From Leuctra nigra (lineage: Eukaryota; Arthropoda; Insecta; Plecoptera; Leuctridae): DNA of 64,000 nucleotides. This document shows, piece after piece, positions 1-9,468 of the stretch (positions are counted from its first letter, which is position 1; each line of letters begins with the position of its first letter). The notes below the pieces were generated by a model that was not told the DNA's origin, searched no databases, and saw only the letters and a program-made list of their open reading frames with translations. The position numbers were made by a program, and so were the translations under genes. Location: assembly GCA_934045905.1 (NCBI GenBank), contig OW203771.1:3348001-3412000 (forward strand), read 5' to 3'.

Positions 1-1733
1 CAAATTATACTTAAAATGCGTACATAATTAACTTACATTGTAACATAGACAATACAATTTATATATTCAAGGTAGCAGTGTTCTCGGCCGCCATTCCTGA
101 AACCGGAAGTGACGTCATATATCTAAAACGCCTGTACCGATTGCAACTGAACTAGCTCCTGCGTATTCATTCTGCTATTTATTTGAAAAATCAATTGTGA
201 AAAATGAATAAATAAATTAATGGTACCGGAAATGGCGGCAGGAACCACTAAATGAAACCGGAAGTGACGTCATATATTACAAACGGCATGACCGATTTTA
301 CGGAAATATAGGGATTAGGAATTCAGATGGTCGTTCATGAAGGTATCAACTAGATAAAACTAGATTGTTTTCTTATTACCTATACCGGAATTCGGCCGCT
401 ATTTCAAAACCGGAAGTGACGTCATGTATCGAAAACGGCTGGATCGATTATAACGAAACTTAAGCTATTCTTCTTGGATAATCATTTTCATCTTATACCA
501 AATGCAACTTTTCATAGTAACCAAATCGGTTGAGGCGTATTTTTTTAAAGAAATTAGTCCCTGCTCGGACATGTGCTACAAGCTGTATGTATAAACTAAC
601 AAAAGAAGTGATATCCCAGAAAAAACACTCCGTGTAAAAATACCAGCCAAGTCTCTTTAACTATAAAAAAAAATAGAAGAAATCTAAAAATTCAGCACTG
701 AAAAGGAGTGATATCAAAAAAGGAGCCAAGTCAACGAATTTTCCAAATTTTAATCGTACCATTGAAATAAAAATATCAACCCCCGAGAAATACTTAAAAA
801 AAAGGACTTGGCGCATCGTTTTTTTAAAGACATTTTTCTATTCTTAAGCTTATGCCACTCACATACTACGTAGTTCAGAAATGCCTAGAAAAATTGGGAC
901 AAAACTTTCAAATTAAATATTGAACATTCTGTAAAATATTTTAAATTTAAATATAAGTACGCAAAGAAACATAGCATTGTCTTACAAGCAATAAATACAG
1001 AACAGTTGTGTTTGTGATTGGTAGGTACCTATAGTTTTGTGGGTACATCAACATACCTACTACAGCATTATACTTTGAACCTTCTCGCCGTGTAATTAAT
1101 TGCTATTAATTAACATTTTATACCAAAAAAATTCATAAATTACATAACGTATTACTTTAGATAAAAATCTAGTCAGTAATTATTTGAGCAGCATGGCTCA
1201 GTGCACTAGTCACTTATACAAATCTCATTGACGGCCTTCTTGTAATGAGCGCTTTCGCTATTTCCCTCAGTCACGATATTGAGAAGTATGATTGATTAAT
1301 ATGACCCTAGAAATAGTGGCAATAACGAATAGACTAGGCCGCTTCCGTTTATTCGTTATTCGTTTATCCGTTTATTTCCTCTGAATATTGACAAAATACC
1401 AAAACTGCCAGTAGGTAAGAGTACTAGTTATATTAAAACGTAGTATGATTCGTCGATAATGAATGTGATATACTCAGGAAAATATACTTGTAGAGTTCTT
1501 CCTATACTTTTAAAGTGTCTTTAAAAAAACGATGCGCCAAGTCCTTTTTTTTAAGTATTTCTCGGGGGTTGATATTTTTATTTCAATGGTACGATTAAAA
1601 TTTGGAAAATTCGTTGACTTGGCTCCTTTTTTGATATCACTCCTTTTCAGTGCTGAATTTTTAGATTTCTTCTATTTTTTTTTATAGTTAAAGAGACTTG
1701 GCTGGTATTTTTACACGGAGTGTTTTTTCTGGG
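1..1733 (-). mobile_element. Unclassified palindrome-headed element, copy 1 (cut by window edge)
   Basis: Read on the minus strand it starts after TA at 1734-1735 with CCCAGAAAAAACACTCCGTG. It has a head made of two inverted arms of about 215 bp (1518-1733 and 612-830) around a 690-bp centre. After the head comes a body with three diverged copies, about 155 bp apart, of a motif containing CCGGAAGTGACGTCAT (101-118, 256-273, 408-425). The same order of head, body and repeated motif is found at 50700-52506 and 61637-63447. The body end lies beyond position 1. No transposase frame is visible. Confidence 0.7.
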
Positions 1734-2132
1734 TAACAGTTACTGGGAGGTCTGTATATGACGCCAATAGCAATCTTTTTTCGTTTTAAATGCAGAGAAA
1801 CCCAAAATTCTTCAATTTTATTATTATTGTTAAGTTTTTCAAGGAGTTGTTGATCATTTGAAGTGTGGTCTGTATATGTAACAGACGACTACGTAATCAT
1901 GCGATGACGGTAAATTTAGAATAACTTTTTAGGCATTCAAAACTCATCTTATTATACGAAAATAAACAAATACAGTGCGAGTTCCTTTAAAAATGTTGCG
2001 AGCTTTTTAAAAGAACACAAACCAATTTTTTTTTCATACGGTAAATTTAGTGTTGATTATTATTAAAAATAGACCTTACATAAAGTTTCAAAAACAGGTG
2101 TACTACATTGATTGTTATACGTCAAAACACTT

Positions 2133-2400
2133 CTGCAGTGCGATTGTATAACTTCTTAGCCGAGATAATGGATCGTTATCGATACCAATTGATGAAAGTA
2201 ATTTAGCCTATCAGAAGGTAAAGCAATTCAAAGTGCTTAAAGTCGACTTCCTGAGATAAAATAATGTGATTATATTTCATATTCTCGTAGCTTTTGCACA
2301 ATTCAAATGATTAACAATGATATCAATAGTTTACTTTCATCGATTGGTATAGATAACGATCCATTATCTCGGCTAAGAAAGTTATACAATCGCCCTGCTG
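2133..2400. mobile_element. Foldback miniature element
   Basis: Inverted arms of about 70 bp contain GCGATTGTATAAC and CCGAGATAATGGATCGTTAT, separated by about 130 bp. The left arm begins near 2133 and the right arm ends at 2400, about 65 bp from the donor of the TMEM72-like exon. No coding content and no clear target duplication were seen. Confidence 0.7.
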
Positions 2401-2466
2401 TACCTCATAGTGTGCTACAAAATGTTCTAAAGCGTGGGAAAAGCACTGGATATATCAGATAGCTAC

Positions 2467-2603
2467 CTGCTGCCGTACACAGCCAGAGCCTGTGAGGCCT
2501 GACGAACAAGATGATGGAGAAGGCAGCGTAGAGGATGGTCTTCTTCCAATCATCCAGCCACAGCACCACGTCCCAATACCGATACACTGGACTGTAGTCA
2601 CTC
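2467..2603 (-). CDS. TMEM72: TMEM72-like gene, internal exon (intact terminal copy of an amplified exon)
   Basis: The acceptor TTGCAG ends at 2604 and has CTCTAAC, a good branch point, about 20 bp upstream. The first base completes the Arg codon from exon 9397-9468. The frame then reads SDYSP, YRYWDVVLWLDDWKKTILY, AAFSIIL and FVRPHRLWLCTAA, ending one base into a Gly codon at a plausible CAG|GTAGCT donor. The W..L..W-K start, a membrane helix, a Pro-containing turn with Trp and a following AG(S) match the third and fourth membrane segments of TMEM72 as I recall them. This is the only copy of the exon that is complete: about 20 upstream copies lack 10 bp and run out of frame. The donor is a choice; without it the frame stays open to a stop at about 2405. 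Downstream exons were not recognised in the remaining 2.4 kb and may lie outside the window. Confidence 0.7.
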
Positions 2604-5600
2604 CTGCAACATCAGTGCTTGCGTTAGAGCTCTGCATGCTGTGATATGTCAATGCCATGCCTGTGAGCAAGATGATGGAGAAGGCAGCGTAGAGGATGGT
2701 CTTCTTCCAATCATCCAGCCACAGCACCACGTCCCAATACCGATACACTGGACTGTAGTCACTCCTGCAACATCAGTGCTTGCGTTAGAGATCTGCATGC
2801 TGTGATATGTCAATGCCATGCCTGTGAGCAAGATGATAGAGAAGGCAGCGTAGAGGATGGTCTTCTTCCAATCATCCAGCCACAGCACCACGTCCCAATA
2901 CCGATACACTGGACTGTAGTCACTCCTGCAACATCAGTGCTTGCGTTAGAGATCTGCATGCTGTGATATGTCAATGCCATGCCTGTGAGCAAGATGATGG
3001 AGAAGGCAGCGTAGAGGATGGTCTTCTTCCAATCATCCAGCCACAGCACCACGTCCCAATACCGATACACTGGACTGTAGTCACTCCTGCAACATCAGTG
3101 CTTGCGTTAGAGATCTGCATGCTGTGATATGTCAATGCCATGCCTGTGAGCAAGATGATAGAGAAGGCAGCGTAGAGGATGGTCTTCTTCCAATCATCCA
3201 GCCACAGCACCACGTCCCAATACCGATACACTGGACTGTAGTCACTCCTGCAACATCAGTGCTTGCGTTAGAGATCTGCATGCTGTGATATGTCAATGCC
3301 ATGCCTGTGAGCAAGATGATGGAGAAGGCAGCGTAGAGGATGGTCTTCTTCCAATCATCCAGCCACAGCACCACGTCCCAATACCGATACACTGGACTGT
3401 AGTCACTCCTGCAACATCAGTGCTTGCGTTAGAGATCTGCATGTTGTGATATGTCAATGCCATGCCTGTGAGCAAGATGATGGAGAAGGCAGCGTAGAGG
3501 ATGGTCTTCTTCCAATCATCCAGCCACAGCACCACGTCCCAATACCGATACACTGGACTGTAGTCACTCCTGCAACATCAGTGCTTGCGTTAGAGCTCTG
3601 CATGCTGTGATATGTCAATGCCATGCCTGTGAGCAAGATGATAGAGAAGGCAGCGTAGAGGATGGTCTTCTTCCAATCATCCAGCCACAGCACCACGTCC
3701 CAATACCGATACACTGGACTGTAGTCACTCCTGCAACATCAGTGCTTGCGTTAGAGATCTGCATGTTGTGATATGTCAATGCCATGCCTGTGAGCAAGAT
3801 GATGGAGAAGGCAGCGTAGAGGATGGTCTTCTTCCAGTCATCCAGCCACAGCACCACGTCCCAATACCGATACACTGGACTGTTGTCACTCCTGCAACAT
3901 CAGTGCTTGCGTTAGAGATCTGCATGCTGTGATATGTCAATGCCATGCCTGTGAGCAAGATGATAGAGAAGGCAGCGTAGAGGATGGTCTTCTTCCAATC
4001 ATCCAGCCACAGCACCACGTCCCAATACCGATACACTGGACTGTAGTCACTCCTGCAACATCAGTGCTTGCGTTAGAGATCTGCATGTTGTGATATGTCA
4101 ATGCCATGCCTGTGAGCAAGATGATGGAGAAGGCAGCGTAGAGGATGGTCTTCTTCCAGTCATCCAGCCACAGCACCACGTCCCAATACCGATACACTGG
4201 ACTGTTGTCACTCCTGCAACATCAGTGCTTGCGTTAGAGATCTGCATGCTGTGATATGTCAATGCCATGCCTGTGAGCAAGATGATGGAGAAGGCAGCGT
4301 AGAGGATGGTCTTCTTCCAATCATCCAGCCACAGCACCACGTCCCAATACCGATACACTGGACTGTAGTCACTCCTGCAACATCAGTGCTTGCGTTAGAG
4401 ATCTGCATGCTGTGATATGTCAATGCCATGCCTGTGAGCAAGATGATAGAGAAGGCAGCGTAGAGGATGGTCTTCTTCCAATCATCCAGCCACAGCACCA
4501 CGTCCCAATACCGATACACTGGACTGTAGTCACTCCTGCAACATCAGTGCTTGCGTTAGAGATCTGCATGCTGTGATATGTCAATGCCATGCCTGTGAGC
4601 AAGATGATGGAGAAGGCAGCGTAGAGGATGGTCTTCTTCCAATCATCCAGCCACAGCACCACGTCCCAATACCGATACACTGGACTGTAGTCACTCCTGC
4701 AACATCAGTGCTTGCGTTAGAGATCTGCATGTTGTGATATGTCAATGCCATGCCTGTGAGCAAGATGATGGAGAAGGCAGCGTAGAGGATGGTCTTCTTC
4801 CAATCATCCAGCCACAGCACCACGTCCCAATACCGATACACTGGACTGTAGTCACTCCTGCAACATCAGTGCTTGCGTTAGAGCTCTGCATGCTGTGATA
4901 TGTCAATGCCATGCCTGTGAGCAAGATGATAGAGAAGGCAGCGTAGAGGATGGTCTTCTTCCAATCATCCAGCCACAGCACCACGTCCCAATACCGATAC
5001 ACTGGACTGTAGTCACTCCTGCAACATCAGTGCTTGCGTTAGAGATCTGCATGTTGTGATATGTCAATGCCATGCCTGTGAGCAAGATGATGGAGAAGGC
5101 AGCGTAGAGGATGGTCTTCTTCCAGTCATCCAGCCAAGGCACCACGTCCCAATACCGATACACTGGACTGTTGTCACTCCTGCAACATCAGTGCTTGCGT
5201 TAGAGATCTGCATGCTGTGATATGTCAATGCCATGCCTGTGAGCAAGATGATAGAGAAGGCAGCGTAGAGGATGGTCTTCTTCCAATCATCCAGCCACAG
5301 CACCACGTCCCAATACCGATACACTGGACTGTAGTCACTCCTGCAACATCAGTGCTTGCGTTAGAGATCTGCATGTTGTGATATGTCAATGCCATGCCTG
5401 TGAGCAAGATGATGGAGAAGGCAGCGTAGAGGATGGTCTTCTTCCAGTCATCCAGCCACAGCACCACGTCCCAATACCGATACACTGGACTGTTGTCACT
5501 CCTGCAACATCAGTGCTTGCGTTAGAGATCTGCATGCTGTGATATGTCAATGCCATGCCTGTGAGCAAGATGATGGAGAAGGCAGCGTAGAGGATGGTCT

Positions 5601-5878
5601 TCTTCCAATCATCCAGCCACAGCACCACGTCCCAATACCGATACACTGGACTGTAGTCACTCCTGCAACATCAGTGCTTGCGTTAGAGATCTGCATGCTG
5701 TGATATGTCAATGCCATGCCTGTGAGCAAGATGATGGAGAAGGCAGCGTAGAGGATGGTCTTCTTCCAATCATCCAGCCACAGCACCACGTCCCAATACC
5801 GATACACTGGACTGTAGTCACTCCTGCAACATCAGTGCTTGCGTTAGAGATCTGCATGCTGTGGTATGTCAATGCCAT
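2489..5878 (-). repeat. 161-bp tandem array of partial exon plus 3' splice site (about 20 decoy copies)
   Basis: About 21 head-to-tail units of exactly 161 bp are present, the lowest-coordinate one being the intact exon. On the minus strand each unit holds about 56 bp of intron end (with CTCTAAC and TTGCAG) and about 105 bp of exon. Relative to the intact exon each unit lacks ten bases (TTCGTCAGGC) before a shared CTCACAGG, then jumps back into intron. Because 161 is not a multiple of three, splicing into any decoy shifts frame and soon meets a stop. Diagnostic substitutions show that an 8-unit block (about 3232-4519) is repeated as 4520-5807. The upper edge is interrupted by a hAT insertion at 5879. 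The repeated short open frames starting at GTG are not separate genes. Confidence 0.9.
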
Positions 5879-6446
5879 CATGGGCGTCCACAGGGGGGCG
5901 CTTGCCCCTTCCGGGATGTCAGGAAAACATAATTTTTTGGTGGTGATTTAAGGCCGGGTAGGACCAACTTTGGATTAGCTAACTATCGATAGTTAGTGAG
6001 CAGTTAACCAATGAATCCAGTTGGCGCGAATTCCACAGCCAATGGGATTCACTAACTTCCACTAACTATCGATAGTTAACTTAATCCAATTTTGGTCCTA
6101 CCCGGCCTAAGTGTAGTATCATTTTGAAAACAAAAAAAATAAAAATAAATAATTTCAAAGTGTCAAAAAGCCAAAAAGTGCCCTGCGGGGTAAGGCATTT
6201 TCATGCCCTCTACCATACAAAAGTGTACAATTTAAAAAATATTGATTATTTCAATAATAAAAATAGTAGTTTCATAACGTCTCAAAATTGATTTCAAGGT
6301 GTCCAAAAACCAAAAAGATCCTTGCGGGTCAGGGTAGGGGGGAGGGCGTCCCCACACCACCCTTACACCGCGAAAAATTGTTTTCACATGCTTGCCCCCC
6401 CCCCCCCCCCCCCCCTCCGCCGGGCAGAAATCCTGGGCCGCCCATG
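5879..6446. mobile_element. hAT-type non-autonomous element inserted at the edge of the 161-bp array
   Basis: Terminal inverted repeats CATGGGCGTCCACAGG and CATGGGCGGCCCAGG are flanked by an 8-bp target duplication with one mismatch (AATGCCAT at 5871-5878, AATGTCAT at 6447-6454). The left duplication is part of the last 161-bp unit. An 8-bp duplication and CA-starting ends fit the hAT superfamily. The inside is non-coding, with a C-homopolymer near 6390-6413, and holds a nested palindromic element (5950-6110). Confidence 0.8.
5950..6110. mobile_element. Nested palindromic miniature element
   Basis: Inverted arms of roughly 50 bp start AGGCCGGGTAGGACCAA and include AACTATCGATAGTTA, separated by about 55 bp. 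It lies wholly within the hAT element 5879-6446, so it inserted later or was carried by it. Confidence 0.65.
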
Positions 6447-6454
6447 AATGTCAT

Positions 6455-7858
6455 TTGTCATTATTGCAAGCTACAGAAAAATCTGAAAACATAACATGAA
6501 TGCGAGGTTGTGATATGCAATATCATACAAATATCAATTCACATAGTTCAAAGGAAAACGGGAAAAACAACATAGTATAATTTATAACATCCTCGTTCAA
6601 CAAATACAGATATAGAATACTAATAGCCGGCGGAATTAGTCTCCATGTTTTGAAACGAAAGAATAATTTTTCTTGTGCTTAACAATAGAGTATGGAGGAT
6701 GAATAAAAACATTATATAAATAATACGTATCGAACTCGAAAATGATTTTTGTAGATAGCAGGATTTGCATCTTTACGAGTGAGTAAATCTCGATCTTGAT
6801 GTTGTTTGCTCATTAAAACTATAGAGAGTAGTTTTTTATTAAATCAATATCGCAGTACACTATTTTCGTTTATTTTAAGTCTTGAGACCTGTGGTATTCT
6901 TTTCTTTCATGTGTACCTAACATGTATTTTTTTTAAATAAAATTTCATGCAGATCATATACAAATTGTATTAGAAATTAAGGAGTCAGATACAGTGCTGT
7001 ATTCGAGTTGAGATACAAATAAAGTTGGAAAACAAAGGTGAAGACTTATACCATGGAACCAATACCAACTTACGAGATCTGGTAGAACGTTGTGACAATT
7101 GAATCAACTAACAAATGGAGAAAAACATTGAACAAACTTTGTAACAAACAACTTCTTTTGTAACCGCAAGGTATAAGAAAATAGTGGTTCGCTTCATGAA
7201 ACTTGCATAACAGAAAGAAAATGTTAATCAATTCTGACAGAATATTGCGACAATTGAACCATGATTGAACCAACGGTGGAAAACATTGCATACAATTCTT
7301 CGCCACAAACAATCTTTGATAGAAATGTATAACAGCAGTTTCATAACAAAGCTACCTTTCAACAGAATTGAAACGGTAAAAACATAAAACAGGACAACTT
7401 CATTCTCACATCCAGAAGAAATGATTGCAGGGAAAACTCAGGAAAAGGGACAACACGTAGCATAATTGAGCCCTTTTCGTCGCGGCGTAATGCCCCGACA
7501 CAAACCCATTCATTTTTATTAGTTTTCATGAAATGAAAAGACGGTAGGAAAAACTTGGCGCGTCTTTTACGACTTTTCTCTCTCTCTGGAAATATTCCGC
7601 CAGTGAGTTTTTATCTTTGTGAATATTAGAGGCCGTGCCGGGAGTTGTTTCCGCTCTTTGATGTTTGGTCTCAGGAAGCGGAGTGATCATTTACACATTT
7701 TAACTACATTATTTTAGTCTCGTAAAAATGAAATTTGTCTCTAATAATACTCAGCCTTTAGGGTATTCCGACCTTTTACTCACAGTTGGAAAGGTTGAAT
7801 ACATAATTTTCTAACAAGACTGTGTACATTTTCTTCAAGAGAATTTTTGCCTCAGCAA
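6455..7858. other. Intronic DNA with nothing recognised
   Basis: AT-rich sequence lies between the hAT element and the 57-bp repeat. A weakly duplicated segment (GACAATTGAAYCA...GAAAAACATTG at about 7094 and 7250) is the only structure noted. Confidence 0.5.
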
Positions 7859-8030
7859 AAATACGAGTAACTAAAAACTAAAATTATAAATTGGACTTTG
7901 TTTTACCTCCTAAGTGAATACGAGTAACTAAAAACTAAAATTATAAATTGGACTTTGTTTTACCTCCTAAGTGAATACGAGTAACTAAAAACTAAAATTA
8001 TAAATTGGACTTTGTTTTACCTCCTAAGTG
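7859..8030. repeat. 57-bp tandem repeat, three units
   Basis: Three essentially identical head-to-tail units begin ATACGAGTAACTAAAAACTA and end TTTACCTCCTAAGTG. They lie in the intron between TMEM72-like exons; no splice-site copy is evident. Confidence 0.9.
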
Positions 8031-8468
8031 GGATCATATGAAACTAGTGAACAATAAAATAAGTGAAATATATAATTTTCGAATGGTTCAGAATTAGATT
8101 CAGACAAGTTTTGATGGAACAAAATAAGTTCTGCTCGTGCGCAGTGTCACTTTGACGATAATATTGACGGGTAAATTTTCACGGCTAAAGTTTTTCAGTG
8201 AAACTGACACTTTATTGACCTGTCAAAATTCTAAAAAGAAAGGTGATATGAGAAAACAAGACGTTGTCAACTATTAATTATTCAGCTTCGTAATGTTTCA
8301 GAACACATCATTATAAGTTAAAATAAACAGTGCGGTATAAGTTCTAATTGTATTTATTAATTTTATTAATAATTTTTATTTTTTAATTAATTTAAATTAT
8401 TAATTGTATTCGTTTTCCGTTCTTAAGCTTGGCTTTTCATAAATAACCATTAAATTGTATATTGTACA

Positions 8469-8714
8469 TTTCACAGACTTTATTATTTTATTGAATCTCT
8501 CAATATTTCGCCTGCCTTCTACAGGCTTCTTCAGGAGTTTGACATAAAAGTTATTTTTAACATAAAATAAAGTTATAATAAACATAAAGTTTGACATAGT
8601 TATTTTTAAAAAAAATTATTTAAAGTTAATAACTTTTATGTCAAACTCCTGAAGAAGCCTGTAGAAGGCAGGCGAAATATTGAGAGATTCAATAAAAAAT
8701 ACACTTTGTGAAAC
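8469..8714. mobile_element. Foldback miniature element
   Basis: Two arms of about 80 bp contain GCCTGCCTTCTACAGGC and CTTCTTCAGGAGTTTGACAT in opposite orientation, round an AT-rich centre. The outer ends read TTTCACA...TATT on both sides. No coding capacity. Confidence 0.7.
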
Positions 8715-8898
8715 GTTTCAAACACAATTTAATGTTAATTTAAGATGTTTTCACTTCAAATACTTCATTTCCATCGTCCATCTCACGTTTAATGAAAAAC
8801 ATTCACGTAATGAAAGTGTCAAAAACGTACTTCGACTGCATTACCATCAAAACATTAAGCTCCAACCGTATCGTTAGTAGCGCCACATGTTCCAACAC

Positions 8899-9354
8899 CC
8901 CCCCCCCCCCCCGACGGCTGTCACCTTATCGCGGTGGTGGGGTTTGTGTTGACCAATGATCCATTGCAGCTACGCCGGCGAGCATATGCTCATGTGTAAG
9001 GGTTACCCATGCCGGACAGATAAGTGGTGAGGCCCAGACAAAGAGCAGCCAGGGTCGGCCAAACCATGCCCTCCCTTGAATTTGCGGTCCCCTCGGGCCG
9101 GCCTCCCCCCTCGAGATGGTGATCCCCGTGAAATCGGGTTCAGCCGGCCCGAATCCTCACACCCCCCGGTCCGTCCCCATTCCGGCCTGGCCTTCCCACC
9201 AGTGCTGGACTCCCCCGGATCGGGCCCGTTAGGTCGACCCCCTCCCCTTGCCCTCCAATTATGTTCAACAAAGTTAAATGTAACAATTAATGTGCGCAAT
9301 ATAACCTCGTCGTTGACGCGCCATTAAACCAAACTAATCTAATCTAATCTAATC
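8899..9354 (+). mobile_element. Non-LTR retroposon tail with 11-bp target duplication
   Basis: A GC-rich insert in AT-rich DNA is flanked by TGTTCCAACAC at 8888-8898 and again at 9355-9365. It begins with a C run and ends in a CTAAT-type tandem tail, as many LINE- or SINE-type retroposons do. Clade (R1, LOA or I-like) cannot be fixed without a reverse transcriptase. A 5'-truncated sister is at 60241-60444. The open frames on both strands (about 9003-9327) reflect high GC and are not supported as genes. Confidence 0.8.
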
Positions 9355-9396
9355 TGTTCCAACACTAGTACATAGACCCAAGAGAGTAACACAAAC

Positions 9397-9468
9397 CTTA
9401 AACAGACGTGTAGGAATAGCGTCACCAGCCATGTCAGTTCCAGCAGAAACACGACGACAGACGTCACA
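9397..9468 (-). CDS. TMEM72: TMEM72-like gene, internal exon encoding a membrane helix
   Basis: This 72-bp exon lies between a CTGTTACAG acceptor and an AAG|GTTTGT donor. Its first base completes the isoleucine codon left open by exon 16634-16694. The frame then reads VTSVVVFLLELTWLVTLFL followed by HVCL, and stops two bases into an Arg codon. This is a hydrophobic helix with a buried Glu, an aromatic residue three positions on and a Cys near the end, the pattern I recall for the second membrane segment of TMEM72. The other two frames have no membrane-like content. The intron upstream is about 7.2 kb and its 3' end is a 28-unit 78-bp minisatellite that repeats this acceptor. A retroposed element (8899-9354) lies in the next intron, with its target duplication ending about 30 bp from this exon's donor. 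The donor is weaker than that of the previous exon. Confidence 0.7.

Noticed and set aside
2405..5807. Chain of 86-codon minus-strand frames as a multigene family
   Set aside because: They begin at GTG inside an exon fragment and read through into intron sequence. They are shadows of the 161-bp decoy array.
2489..5878. CRISPR-like array
   Set aside because: Units are contiguous without spacers, contain coding exon, and the DNA is eukaryotic.
9003..9327. Pro/Gly-rich proteins on both strands of the GC-rich segment
   Set aside because: Lies within a retroposon with target duplications; the open frames reflect base composition.
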